From contig JAWSUY010000058.1 of assembly GCA_033852175.1 (NCBI GenBank), forward strand, positions 1-64,000: DNA of 64,000 nucleotides, given 5' to 3'. This document shows positions 18,441-27,402 of this stretch, one piece after another (the stretch's first letter is position 1; every line of letters begins with the position of its first letter). Made by a program: the position numbers and the translations under genes. A model generated the notes under the pieces. That model made no database searches and was not told where the DNA came from. It saw only the letters and a program-made list of their open reading frames with translations. This DNA comes from Agarilytica sp033852175. GTDB taxonomy: Bacteria; Pseudomonadota; Gammaproteobacteria; Pseudomonadales; Cellvibrionaceae.

Positions 18441-18989
18441 TTAGTCAGACGTTTTGTTTTTCTTAAGCTGCAGTTTAAGACGTCGTAATTTCCGTTTCTC
18501 CCATTTTTTGACGACATGCCAGCGCCAAGTCCACTGTATGGCCACATAGCCGATACAGCCAAATAATAAACCAGACAGTATGCAGCCCAACAGTAGGGGT
18601 TGCCATATTGATCCAAACTCGGTTTGTAGCCACCTAAAACTCAATTCAAAAGCAAAGTTCCGTTCTGGAATTTGTAGGATTTGAGCGCCAAGCTTGTAGC
18701 AAGCAAAAAATATAATGGGAAAGGTTAGTGGATTACTAACCCATACCAAAGCTACGGCTATCGGTAAATTACAGCTAAATAGTAAGGCCCCGCCTGCGGC
18801 AATCGCGATTTGCATGGGCATGGGTAAAAAAGCAACAAACAGGCCGACAAAAAAAGCCACCGATACGGAGTGCCGGTTTAAATGAAACAGATTGGGATCG
18901 TGGAGGAGAGTACCTAAAAATTGCAGGGCAGGGTTCTCTCTTATTTTTTGAGGAGAGGGGAGCCAGCGTTTGAAGGTTTTCCGAGGCAT
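18441..18989 (-). CDS. DUF2062 membrane protein
   Basis: A 182-residue inner-membrane protein matching DUF2062: SVSVAFFVGLFVAFLPMPMQ (about 42-61) and VSNPLTFPIIFFACYKLGA (about 84-102), two or three further hydrophobic segments and a highly basic C-terminus (KRKLRRLKLQLKKNK). Function not known. In Pseudomonas-type genomes, as I recall, a DUF2062 gene lies between lolE and comEC, the same position as here apart from the inserted ~3.5 kb. Confidence 0.88.
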   Translation of the reverse strand: MPRKTFKRWLPSPQKIRENPALQFLGTLLHDPNLFHLNRHSVSVAFFVGLFVAFLPMPMQIAIAAGGALLFSCNLPIAVALVWVSNPLTFPIIFFACYKLGAQILQIPERNFAFELSFRWLQTEFGSIWQPLLLGCILSGLLFGCIGYVAIQWTWRWHVVKKWEKRKLRRLKLQLKKNKTSD

Positions 18990-19225
18990 GTACGGGGTTC
19001 ATTTACCTGTTTTAGAGGGGCGGTATTATGCCGATGAAGACAATATTTTTCCAGACAAAGTTGCTGCTCTTGCTTCTAATTTAGAGTGGCGGTTGTACCA
19101 AGGTGTTTGGACGGAAGTCCTCTATTCGTCTGGATCTTTATCTTGCGGGCTATTAGGCTTGTCTTTATTAGTATAGGTTGAAATCAAATGGGTTGGAGTT
19201 GCCCTAAACGCAGTGAGACAGGGAG

Positions 19226-21664
19226 TTGTCGCTTATCTTTTATGCAGTTTTATTTCTTCTGGGCCTATTTCTGCCCGTGTTCTCTTCTGAGTTTCCGCCA
19301 TTAGCTGTACCGCTTGTTTCGCTCTGTGCAGTGGCGCCGTTTTTCCGTTTTTTTGTGGCGCGCGGGATAGCCGTTTTTATCTTGGGATGTTTGCTTAGCT
19401 TTGTTCAGCTTCACTCGGTACTTAATCGCCAGCTATCCGCTTCTCTTCAGGGGCATGAGCTTCAAGCTACGGTTGTCGTCCTCGCTTTGCCTGTGGAAAA
19501 AGGACGCAGTGTTCGTTTTGTAGTAAGGGTTATTGAAATAGCTCGGGTGGGTGAAAAATACTGCGATCAGTGCGCGGGTCTAGTCGGGGAGAAAATAAGG
19601 CTTTCTTGGCGAAGGGCGGGAGCATTTGAAACCCTTCGTGCAGGCCAGTACTGGTCATTGAAGGTAAAGCTGAAAACGCCACGAGGCTTCGTGAATCCAG
19701 GTGGTTTTGATTACCAGGCATGGCTGCTCAACCAAGGGGTTAGTGCTACAGGTTATGTTCGATCGGGCAACAAAAACCTAATGCTACCGCTAAAAAAATC
19801 AACGCGATCGTCTTTTCAGTCTCCTTCCCAGTCGTCTTCCAAATCTCCCTCTCAATATTTTGCTTCAATTGCCGGGTTTATAGAGGCTCGGCTATTTGCC
19901 TCTGGAGGTTTTGAATCGGAAGCGATTATGAGGGCGCTTTTATTGGGAGATAAATCACGACTAACGCCTGATCAGTGGAATGTTTTTCAAAAAACTGGAA
20001 CAACGCACTTGATGGCTATTTCGGGGCTTCATATTGGTTTAGTCGCCATGATGTTTTTTATCGCTGTTCGACGTTTGATCGGTGTAATCCCTTTTGCTCT
20101 GCCAGTAATTGTTATCAGAGTTTTACCTGTATTGTTTAGCGTCGTGTTCTCCGGTTTGTATGCAGGCGTTTCCGGTTTTGCGGTTCCTAGTCAGCGTGCC
20201 TGGTTTATCGTTGTGTTTGCCAATATATGCTATTTTTTTGGCCGCAAAATAAATCCTTTTAGGGTTTTACTGTATGCGGCGATTTTTGTTGTACTCCTTA
20301 ATCCGCTTTCTGTGACGCAAAATGGGTTTTGGTTGAGTTTCACTGCGGTGTTCCTGTTGGTGTACTGTTTTGCCTTTCGGGTCGAACGGTTCAGTTCAAT
20401 AAAGGGCCTCATCATCGCGCAATGGGTGGTGTGTGTTGGCCTTTCTATGGTTTTGTTTGCTTGTGTGTTGCCTATGAGTGGGTTGGGGCCTGTCGCAAAT
20501 ATAGTCGCTGTGCCCTTGGTGTCTTTTGTTGTAATCCCGGCCTTGTTTCTGGCGGCATTGCTATCTTTGTGGTCGGCTGAGCTTTCAAAGATTGCTTTAA
20601 CAGTTGCGGATTTTTCGTTGCAAAAACTTTGGTCGATTTTACATTGGCTGAGCAGCATCGATTTGAATCTCTGGTTTTCACCGTTCAGTGTGTGGTTTGC
20701 TGTACTTGGCTTTATTGGCTGCATGTTTGTATTGGCGCCTCGGGCATTTAAACTGCAATTACCGGGTTTAATATTGATAGTGTTGGTCTTATTTGCCGGT
20801 CGCTCGGATCGAATGTCTGATTTTTATCGAATGACGATTTTAGATGTTGGTCAGGGTTTATCTGTAGTGATTGAATCGCCCAGTAAAACGATGGTATATG
20901 ACGTTGGGGCCAAGTTCTCTCCAAGCTTTGATATAGGCAGCCGTGTTCTTGCGCCGTATCTTCGTTATCGAAATCGCATGAATATTGATTCCTTAGTCAT
21001 CAGCCATGGTGATAATGATCATGCGGGGGGGTTGAAGGGGCTATTAGCGTTAGTACGGGTTGAGCGTTTGTTTATGAATCAAGACGTAATTGACGTTCAG
21101 AGTGGAGGCGGTCAAAAGAAAGGTGAAAATAAGCAACAAAAGGGCCTTGGAGGAACGGGGCTATCTCAACCGGAGTCTATTGAGTCGTGCATAAAGGGAC
21201 TGAAGTGGAGAATGGATGACTTAGAGATTAAGGTGTTGTGGCCAACGCTGCAAAGTCTGTCGAATAATCACTCGAATAACGATTCTTGTGTTGTTTGGCT
21301 GAGATCTGCAGACGTCTCAATCCTGCTAACGGGTGATATTGAAAAAACAGTTGAAAATGAGCTGATCTCATCTGGGGTTTTGCCCAAGAAGGTTGATGTA
21401 TTGTTGGCTCCTCATCATGGTAGTAAAACGTCTTCATCATTGGCATTTATTCATGCCGTTAATGCGCGTCATGTCATCTTTAGTAGCGGCTATTTGAACC
21501 GTTATAAGCATCCATCATCTGTTATTGAAAAGCGGTATCGTCTGGGAGGCAGTAAAGCGTGGAATACTGCAGAGCATGGGGCGATAACCGTTGAGTGGAG
21601 GCGAGATGAGTTTTTACGAGTGTTTTCCGAGCGATTGAAGAACGCTAAATTATGGTACGACTGA
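19226..21664 (+). CDS. comEC: ComEC/Rec2-family DNA uptake channel protein
   Basis: An 812-residue inner-membrane protein. Order: N-terminal membrane helices, an OB-like DUF4131 periplasmic region (about 60-190), the Competence membrane domain (about 240-510, with HLMAISGLHIGLV), and a C-terminal metallo-beta-lactamase domain (about 535-800) with TILDVGQGLS and the metal motif His594-x-Asp596-x-Asp598-His599. ComEC carries single-stranded DNA into the cytoplasm in natural transformation. The only in-frame start after the stop at 19214 is the TTG at 19226, with AGGGAG unusually close. A Ser/Gln/Pro-rich insert (about 192-212) is a local low-complexity linker. Whether the strain is competent cannot be told from this gene alone. 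Confidence 0.92.
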   Translation: MSLIFYAVLFLLGLFLPVFSSEFPPLAVPLVSLCAVAPFFRFFVARGIAVFILGCLLSFVQLHSVLNRQLSASLQGHELQATVVVLALPVEKGRSVRFVVRVIEIARVGEKYCDQCAGLVGEKIRLSWRRAGAFETLRAGQYWSLKVKLKTPRGFVNPGGFDYQAWLLNQGVSATGYVRSGNKNLMLPLKKSTRSSFQSPSQSSSKSPSQYFASIAGFIEARLFASGGFESEAIMRALLLGDKSRLTPDQWNVFQKTGTTHLMAISGLHIGLVAMMFFIAVRRLIGVIPFALPVIVIRVLPVLFSVVFSGLYAGVSGFAVPSQRAWFIVVFANICYFFGRKINPFRVLLYAAIFVVLLNPLSVTQNGFWLSFTAVFLLVYCFAFRVERFSSIKGLIIAQWVVCVGLSMVLFACVLPMSGLGPVANIVAVPLVSFVVIPALFLAALLSLWSAELSKIALTVADFSLQKLWSILHWLSSIDLNLWFSPFSVWFAVLGFIGCMFVLAPRAFKLQLPGLILIVLVLFAGRSDRMSDFYRMTILDVGQGLSVVIESPSKTMVYDVGAKFSPSFDIGSRVLAPYLRYRNRMNIDSLVISHGDNDHAGGLKGLLALVRVERLFMNQDVIDVQSGGGQKKGENKQQKGLGGTGLSQPESIESCIKGLKWRMDDLEIKVLWPTLQSLSNNHSNNDSCVVWLRSADVSILLTGDIEKTVENELISSGVLPKKVDVLLAPHHGSKTSSSLAFIHAVNARHVIFSSGYLNRYKHPSSVIEKRYRLGGSKAWNTAEHGAITVEWRRDEFLRVFSERLKNAKLWYD

Positions 21665-21919
21665 ATTCCAATGACGTCCGATGTTGGGGGGGAGTCTAAT
21701 CTGGGGTGTCGTTGTGTTATCTCTGCCCATGATGTCTAGGCTCTATTCTTAAAATAGATTCGTTCTGTGATCCAGTTTCGTTACGGCTACGAGGTATAAG
21801 ATTTTCCCTTGATGATCATGTATCATTACTTTTTTGCAATTTTTGGGATTTCTCTCAATAATTCAACAAGTTAAAACGCTATTATTAGTACTCTGTTAAG
21901 AGCTATCCAGGAGTAAAGT

Positions 21920-22546
21920 GTGGAGAAAATTGTATTCTCAGGTGGGATCTTGATGCTGCCAATCTTATTGTGTTCCGTGGCCGTTATCGCGATTGTTGTC
22001 GAGCGTTTTTGGACGCTGAACCCCACTAAAATTGCTCCCAAGGCGCAGCTTGGCCAAGTATGGTCGTGGATTCGTGATAACGAACTCGATAGTGAGCGCC
22101 TTAAACAGCTACGTCGCTCTTCACAGTTAGGGCGTGTTCTGGCTGCGGGCTTGAGCAACTCTCGCCAAGGTCGTGATGTGATGAAAGACAGTATTCAAGA
22201 GGCTGCTAGTCAGGTTATTCATGAGCTTGAACGCTTTCTCGGAATGTTGGGTACTATCGCTGCAATTGCTCCACTTTTAGGTTTACTTGGTACTGTAATC
22301 GGAATGATTAAAGTGTTCACGGCACTTAATCTGGAAGGGGGTGGTAACGCATCGGTATTGGCTGGCGGTATCTCTGAAGCGCTTATTACCACGGCTGCTG
22401 GTTTGACTGTTGCTATACCCGCAATGATTTTCCATCGTTTTTTCGTTCGACGGGTCGACACTTTGGTCGTCACCATGGAACAAGAGTCCGTTAAGTTAGT
22501 TGATGCTTTACACGGTGATCGCCGTGTTGATCTAAAGGTGGCTTAG
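21920..22546 (+). CDS. MotA/TolQ/ExbB proton channel family protein
   Basis: A 208-residue inner-membrane protein with three membrane helices: about 8-27, about 111-135 (GMLGTIAAIAPLLGLLGTVIGM) and about 155-177 (ALITTAAGLTVAIPAMIFHRFF). These segments and the cytoplasmic loop match ExbB/TolQ, which with ExbD/TolR turns proton flow into work on an envelope partner. The GTG start at 21920 follows CAGGAG. The ExbD-like gene begins 1 base after its stop. Its position between comEC and lpxK matches an ExbB-type gene in Pseudomonas; no tonB is adjacent, so the energised partner is unknown. Confidence 0.92.
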   Translation: MEKIVFSGGILMLPILLCSVAVIAIVVERFWTLNPTKIAPKAQLGQVWSWIRDNELDSERLKQLRRSSQLGRVLAAGLSNSRQGRDVMKDSIQEAASQVIHELERFLGMLGTIAAIAPLLGLLGTVIGMIKVFTALNLEGGGNASVLAGGISEALITTAAGLTVAIPAMIFHRFFVRRVDTLVVTMEQESVKLVDALHGDRRVDLKVA

Positions 22547-22547
22547 C

Positions 22548-22979
22548 ATGACAATGAGTTTCAAGCGGCAGGTAACGCTCGATGAAGGGATCAATATGAC
22601 CCCATTGATCGATGTGGTCTTTTTGCTGCTTATCTTCTTTATGGTGTCGTCGACACTTACCAAGCCCAACCATTTAAAGATCGATTTGCCCGAAGCTTCC
22701 GGGGATATTCAGCCTGTACATAAAACTCAAATAGATGTCGTGATTGATGCTCAAGGATCATACGCAGTAAACGGGACGATGCTGGTTAACAGTCAGATTA
22801 ATACTCTGCGACGAGCGTTAGAGGAGGTTTCTGGCGGGGATACTAAAATTCCTTTTGTTATTACCGGTGACTCGAAGAGTTCTTATCAGTCGGTCATTTC
22901 AGTGATGAGTCTGGCGAATGAAATGGGGTTTGTGAATTTCAGCATGACCACAAAGCCTGCTGATGAGCCCGACACATGA
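22548..22979 (+). CDS. ExbD/TolR family biopolymer transport protein
   Basis: A 143-residue protein with a short cytoplasmic N-terminus, one membrane helix (about 17-37; MTPLIDVVFLLLIFFMVSST) with the conserved Asp23-type proton-site residue, and a periplasmic domain ending FSMTTKP. It partners the ExbB-like protein encoded just upstream. The pair precedes lpxK by 23 bases, so the proton-channel and lipid A genes are probably one operon. Confidence 0.93.
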   Translation: MTMSFKRQVTLDEGINMTPLIDVVFLLLIFFMVSSTLTKPNHLKIDLPEASGDIQPVHKTQIDVVIDAQGSYAVNGTMLVNSQINTLRRALEEVSGGDTKIPFVITGDSKSSYQSVISVMSLANEMGFVNFSMTTKPADEPDT

Positions 22980-23002
22980 TATTCCTCTTGGTCAATTAAG
23001 CG

Positions 23003-24109
23003 ATGAAGGACGAGTCTTTCTCGCTTCAATCCTGGGTTGAAAAACGTTGGTACGGTAAGCCTGGCTGTTTATTGTTCTTTCTCCCTTTTTCTTTGCTATT
23101 CAATATGGCGTCGCATATCCGGCGCTCATCTCAGCGCCGAAAGGCGTCTCCTTATGATGTCCCTGTAATTGTTGTTGGCAATATTTCTGTTGGCGGTACT
23201 GGGAAAACACCCACAATAATTGCGTTGGTCAACTTTCTGAGCGGGAAGGGTATCAAGGTGGGGGTGGTGTCGAGGGGCTATGGGAGAGACTCCGATCGTT
23301 TAGTTGTCGCAACTTCAATGAGTCAGCCAGCCGATCTTGGTGATGAGCCTTACCTAATTTACCAGCAAGCCGAATGTGCAGTGGCCGTTTGCAGTGACCG
23401 AAGTCTTGCTATTGAAGCACTGATTAATGAATGTGCATGTGATGTGGTGTTGGCCGATGATGGCTTGCAGCACTATCGTATGCATCGTGATCGGGAGATT
23501 GTCGTCGTAGATGGAGAGCGTCTATTTGGTAATCGGCATTTGTTACCGGTTGGTCCTCTGAGGGAGGCGCCAGCGCGACTTGATGATGCGGACTGGGTGT
23601 TGGTGAATATGCCGGCGGATAGCCATAATGGTGAGCTCCCTGTTCGTCATCAGCGGGCGTACCGAGCCGTTGTTTTGCCTGTCGAGCTGATTCAATTAAC
23701 CAGTGGAAATTGCTACCCTTTATCCCACCTTCAAAACCTGAAAAATATTACGGCTGTCGCCGGTCTGGGGAATCCCAGTAAGTTTTTTAGTACCTTGCGC
23801 AATCTAGACGTAAAGTTTGTAGAAAAACCGTTTAAAGATCATCATGCCTACACGAGTGAGGACTTTAGTCGTCTTGCTGGACAGTCCATTGTGATGACAG
23901 AAAAAGATGCCGTGAAGTGTAAGGGCTTAGTGGGTGATAGCGCATACTTTCTTCGGATTGCTTTAAACTTGCCAGATGCTTTTCTTGAAAATTTTTACCA
24001 GTCCGTTCGTTGTTTGGTTGATGGAAGCGGGGGACGGGAGACGGGACGGATGAGCGGAAGATTGAAAGGCAAAATTGAAGGTCAAGACGGTAAGGAAAGA
24101 TCAAGGTAG
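23003..24109 (+). CDS. lpxK: Tetraacyldisaccharide 4'-kinase
   Basis: A 368-residue inner-membrane-associated kinase that phosphorylates the 4' position of lipid A disaccharide. N-terminal membrane-binding helix about 20-38; P-loop VGGTGKTPT at about 63-71; DDGLQHYRMHRD near 155-166; and VGPLREAP near 189-196. The family usually has about 320-345 residues. Here the C-terminus is prolonged by ~28 Gly/Arg/Lys-rich residues encoded partly by a GGGAGACGGG-type repeat (24029-24049), so the tail is probably not functional. Next gene: kdsB, 42 bases on. The small Trm112-like gene that I recall between them in Pseudomonas is absent. Confidence 0.95.
   Translation: MKDESFSLQSWVEKRWYGKPGCLLFFLPFSLLFNMASHIRRSSQRRKASPYDVPVIVVGNISVGGTGKTPTIIALVNFLSGKGIKVGVVSRGYGRDSDRLVVATSMSQPADLGDEPYLIYQQAECAVAVCSDRSLAIEALINECACDVVLADDGLQHYRMHRDREIVVVDGERLFGNRHLLPVGPLREAPARLDDADWVLVNMPADSHNGELPVRHQRAYRAVVLPVELIQLTSGNCYPLSHLQNLKNITAVAGLGNPSKFFSTLRNLDVKFVEKPFKDHHAYTSEDFSRLAGQSIVMTEKDAVKCKGLVGDSAYFLRIALNLPDAFLENFYQSVRCLVDGSGGRETGRMSGRLKGKIEGQDGKERSR
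24029..24049. repeat. G-rich GGGAGACGGG-type repeat inside the lpxK 3' end
   Basis: Overlapping copies of ACGGGAGACGGGAC within the last codons of lpxK. A related sequence occurs at 55056-55087, also at a gene 3' end. This suggests a dispersed short repeat family in this genome. Confidence 0.6.
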
Positions 24110-24151
24110 TCAGAGTCCAGTAATTAGTTTAAATAACATAGTAAAAAATAT

Positions 24152-24916
24152 ATGAGTTTTATCGTTATTATCCCGGCGCGTTACGCATCTCAGCGTTTGC
24201 CCGGAAAACCTTTAAAAGATATCGCTGGCCGCACGATGATCGAGCGAGTGTATAACTGCGCTAAAAAAAGTGACGCTAGTCGGGTTATTGTGGCGACAGA
24301 TGATCAGCGTATTGTTGAGGCGGTCAAAGGCTTTGGTGGTGAAGTGGTTATGACTTCGCCTGATCATGTATCGGGCACTGACCGTTTGCACGAGGTTGTT
24401 TCAAATTTAGCGTTGACTCCTGAAGATATTGTTGTAAATGTTCAGGGCGATGAACCGCTTATTCCTGCAGAAGTAATCAATCAGGTTGCGATAAATTTAT
24501 CTGAAAATACATTGGCTAGTGCGTCGACCTTAAGTGAGCCTGTAAGCAGTATTGATGCTGTCTTTGACTCAAATTCTGTAAAAGTTGTAACGGATGTTAA
24601 TGGCTATGCTTTGTACTTTTCCCGCGCCTCGATTCCTTGGGTGCGCGGTAATTTTGATTCCGAGTCTCCAAGTTTGCCATCAGATAATTTGATGCAACGG
24701 CATATTGGTATTTATGCTTACCGGGTTAGTTTGCTCAATAAATTTGTAGAGTGGCCAGTCTCCAGCTTAGAGTCGTCTGAAAAGCTAGAACAATTAAGAA
24801 TTCTTTCAAATGGGCACAAAATTCATGTTGCAGAGGCCTGTGCTGCTGTACCGGGCGGCGTGGATACGCAAGAGGATCTTATTGCGGTGCAATCTTTTTT
24901 TTCTGAGGTAAATTAA
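24152..24916 (+). CDS. kdsB: 3-deoxy-manno-octulosonate cytidylyltransferase
   Basis: A 254-residue cytosolic enzyme that activates Kdo with CTP to CMP-Kdo for the lipopolysaccharide core. N-terminal nucleotide-binding motif IIPARYASQRLPGKPL (about 5-20), IVATDD near 46-51, VNVQGDEPLIP near 96-106, and RHIGIYAYR near 185-193 are all typical. Length is normal. The phosphatase gene starts 2 bases after its stop, so lpxK-kdsB-phosphatase-murB are probably one transcript. Confidence 0.96.
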   Translation: MSFIVIIPARYASQRLPGKPLKDIAGRTMIERVYNCAKKSDASRVIVATDDQRIVEAVKGFGGEVVMTSPDHVSGTDRLHEVVSNLALTPEDIVVNVQGDEPLIPAEVINQVAINLSENTLASASTLSEPVSSIDAVFDSNSVKVVTDVNGYALYFSRASIPWVRGNFDSESPSLPSDNLMQRHIGIYAYRVSLLNKFVEWPVSSLESSEKLEQLRILSNGHKIHVAEACAAVPGGVDTQEDLIAVQSFFSEVN

Positions 24917-24918
24917 TC

Positions 24919-25422
24919 GTGTCAAAAGCGCGTGTGCTGTTTGTTTGTCTGGGAAATATTTGCCGCTCTCCAACTGCCGAGGGCGTATTTGAACATTGTA
25001 TTGAACAAGCGAGCTTGGCAAATAAGATAGAGATTGATTCTGCCGGTACATCGGATTGGCATATTGGCGCGTCGCCAGAATCACGCACGGTAAAGGCGGC
25101 TAAAAATAGAGGTTATGACCTGTCTCTTTTGCGCGGACGGCAGGTTTCTCGCGACGATTTTGACCGATTTGATTATATCTTGGCGATGGATGCCGACAAT
25201 CTAGCGGAGTTAAAAAAACTAAAGCCGCCAGCTTATGCTGGTTGCCTTGGTTTGTTTCTAGACTTTGCTTCGGCGTATGAGGAGAGTGAAGTGCCCGATC
25301 CTTATTATGGCGGGGGACGTGGTTTTGATTTGGTTTTAGACCTTATTGAAAATGCCAGCGAAGGATTATTAGAGCGTATCCGCTCTGATCTGAGCTTGCC
25401 GTCTCGAAACGCTAAGTCGTAG
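24919..25422 (+). CDS. Low-molecular-weight protein-tyrosine phosphatase
   Basis: A 167-residue phosphatase. Active-site loop Cys10-LGNIC-Arg16-Ser17, and the general acid Asp127 in DPYYGG, are intact. Start is GTG at 24919, 2 bases after kdsB. Members act on phosphotyrosine proteins, in some bacteria on exopolysaccharide tyrosine kinases; none is nearby. The gene occupies this same slot between kdsB and murB in Pseudomonas-type genomes (recollection). Confidence 0.93.
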   Translation: MSKARVLFVCLGNICRSPTAEGVFEHCIEQASLANKIEIDSAGTSDWHIGASPESRTVKAAKNRGYDLSLLRGRQVSRDDFDRFDYILAMDADNLAELKKLKPPAYAGCLGLFLDFASAYEESEVPDPYYGGGRGFDLVLDLIENASEGLLERIRSDLSLPSRNAKS

Positions 25423-25434
25423 CGCATCTCTCCT

Positions 25435-26454
25435 ATGAATATTGAAACCAACAAGCAGTTAAGCTCATACAATACTTTGGCCGTACCGAGTGTCTCGGAG
25501 TTTTTTGTCGAAATAGCCAGTTGTGAGGAGTTGGTTGAGGCAGTGTCCTGGGCTAAAGACGAGGGTGTTAAGGTACATGTTCTCGGTAGTGGCTCGAATG
25601 TTATTTTACCGAAATTCATAAATGGTTTAGTTATTCACCTTAAAATTATGGGTTTTGAAGTTGTCTCAAAAAGTTCCGATGAGGCTCTTGTGAGGGTAGG
25701 GGCTGGAGAGAACTGGCATCATCTCGTATGTCGGAGTGTAGAGGCTAAGCTGTTTGGCGTTGAAAATTTAGCACTGATCCCTGGTTCGTGTGGTGCGGCT
25801 CCCGTGCAAAATATAGGCGCATATGGCGTTGAGTTAAAGGATGTATTTTATTCTTTAGTCGCACTCGATACCCAGACTCTAGAGTGTAAAACGTTTTTTG
25901 CGGATGACTGTTGTTTTGAATATCGTGATAGTGTGTTTAAAACGCAATTTCGTGGCCGTTATATTATTCTGCAGGTTGAATTGCTTCTGTCAAAGCAACC
26001 AAAATTCAATATTTCCTACCCCGCTTTAAAGCAAAAATTAAATTTTCGAGATGGCGATGCCTTAAGCTCAGAGCAAATAAAAAATGCTGTTGTAGAAATT
26101 CGAACCAGCAAACTGCCTGACCCGTCGAAAGTTCCTAACTCGGGTAGTTTTTTTAAAAATCCGATTGTCTCTTTAGAAAAGTACAAACAGTTGAAGGAGG
26201 CGTTTCCTTCTGTGGCTGCTTTCGATCAGGGGTTGCACAATAAGAAAATAGCGGCAGCTTGGTTAATCGAGTCCGCAGGCTGGAAGGGGAGGTTGTTCCG
26301 GGGGGTTAGGGTGCATTCGGATCATGCCTTGGTGTTAACTAATCCTAATGGTTGTGATGCAAAGTCGATTTTAAATGCAGTGGCCGAAATACAGCGTGAT
26401 GTAAGCAGTATGTTTGGTATAGAGCTCGAAATGGAGCCCCAGGTTCTGCAGTGA
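25435..26454 (+). CDS. murB: UDP-N-acetylenolpyruvoylglucosamine reductase
   Basis: A 339-residue flavoenzyme that reduces UDP-GlcNAc-enolpyruvate to UDP-MurNAc with NADPH in peptidoglycan synthesis. FAD-binding region includes VLGSGSNVILP (about 50-60) and the segment IPGSCGAAPVQNIGAYGVE (about 115-133). The proton-donor Ser is Ser238 (NSGSFFKNP), and Glu334 lies at the C-terminal end (EMEPQVLQ). The Tyr-containing loop and length are those of type I MurB. It begins 12 bases after the phosphatase gene. Confidence 0.96.
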   Translation: MNIETNKQLSSYNTLAVPSVSEFFVEIASCEELVEAVSWAKDEGVKVHVLGSGSNVILPKFINGLVIHLKIMGFEVVSKSSDEALVRVGAGENWHHLVCRSVEAKLFGVENLALIPGSCGAAPVQNIGAYGVELKDVFYSLVALDTQTLECKTFFADDCCFEYRDSVFKTQFRGRYIILQVELLLSKQPKFNISYPALKQKLNFRDGDALSSEQIKNAVVEIRTSKLPDPSKVPNSGSFFKNPIVSLEKYKQLKEAFPSVAAFDQGLHNKKIAAAWLIESAGWKGRLFRGVRVHSDHALVLTNPNGCDAKSILNAVAEIQRDVSSMFGIELEMEPQVLQ

Positions 26455-26464
26455 GGTTAGAGGC

Positions 26465-27100
26465 GTGAGTCAGAAAAGTTTGTTTCCTAGTGATGAAGTA
26501 CAACAGTTTAATTTGGGTGGATATGGGGAGCTACGGTATTTTCCCGCGTGGATTGACGGGCAAGACGCCGATCGCTATTTTGCAGCGCTTTTGAGTGATG
26601 TGAATTGGACTCAGCCTGAGATACGGGTGTACGGGCAAATGAGGCGGATACCTCGGCTGCAGGCTTGGTATGGGGATAGCGGCGCGAATATGTCTTATTC
26701 TGGTGTATCGTTTGCGCCTGAACCATGGCTCCCCGTGTTAAAAAATATAAAAAACGTAATTGAGGCCAGTTGCGGCCACTTGTTTAATAGTGTTTTGGTT
26801 AATCGTTATCGAAGCGGGTGCGATAGTGTGGGCTGGCATGCTGATGACGAGGATGAGTTGGGTGGTAATCCTGTTGTCGCATCGGTGAGCTTGGGCGCTC
26901 CACGCACCTTCAGCTTAAGGCCGAAGTCTGCTCAGTTAGGCAATGCCTCGTTTAAAAGGAGAGACTTACTTTTGAGTAATGGTGATTTGATGGTGATGAG
27001 CGGTTCGACGCAGGAGTTTTGGCATCATGCCGTGCTAAAGGACAAAATAGCGCCAAGTGAAAGGATTAATCTAACCTATCGATTCATTTGCCCCCGTTAA
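26465..27100 (+). CDS. AlkB-like 2-oxoglutarate/Fe(II) dioxygenase
   Basis: A 211-residue protein of the AlkB family, which repairs alkylated bases by oxidative demethylation. Iron ligands are His125 and Asp127 (GWHADDE) and His188 (WHHAV); Arg200 and Arg206 (RINLTYR) would bind 2-oxoglutarate. PRLQAWYGD near 63-71 is the substrate lid. Start is GTG at 26465, 10 bases after murB. It resembles the eukaryotic ALKBH2/3-like bacterial group more than E. coli AlkB, as judged by these motifs; this is not certain. Confidence 0.9.
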   Translation: MSQKSLFPSDEVQQFNLGGYGELRYFPAWIDGQDADRYFAALLSDVNWTQPEIRVYGQMRRIPRLQAWYGDSGANMSYSGVSFAPEPWLPVLKNIKNVIEASCGHLFNSVLVNRYRSGCDSVGWHADDEDELGGNPVVASVSLGAPRTFSLRPKSAQLGNASFKRRDLLLSNGDLMVMSGSTQEFWHHAVLKDKIAPSERINLTYRFICPR

Positions 27101-27402
27101 TGGTCTTGTCAGATCTTACTTAATAGCAATATTTCTGCTACAATCCGCCCGCTTTTTGCCTGGTATAGCGGCTGAAATCTTGCGTAATTTTCCCCTTATG
27201 CTTTAATTTTTAAATCTGTTAGAAGCAGATTAGACGGAAGCGTATTAGTAAAAAGTAAATTGCGTAATTATTTATTAGCAGCCTAATCACTGGCAACTAT
27301 TCAAGCGAAACATTCAAGATACTACTCTATTGACTGGACTCATGATCTGGGTTCTTTTTTTGTTAGTAATCTTAACTGCCAATATAACAATGGAGTTACC
27401 GC
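27101..27402. other. leader region upstream of icd
   Basis: About 300 bases with no gene. It carries one plausible sigma-70 promoter near its left end (27116-27144), and a good ribosome binding site just before icd. Confidence 0.5.
27116..27144 (+). promoter_or_regulatory. Candidate sigma-70 promoter for icd
   Basis: TTACTT (27116-27121), a 17-base spacer, then TACAAT (27139-27144). If used, it would give an mRNA leader of about 250 bases before the icd start codon. Assigned by eye only. Confidence 0.4.

Noticed and set aside
18970..19176. Plus-strand frame between the DUF2062 and comEC genes
   Set aside because: It overlaps the start of the real minus-strand DUF2062 gene and has no independent support.
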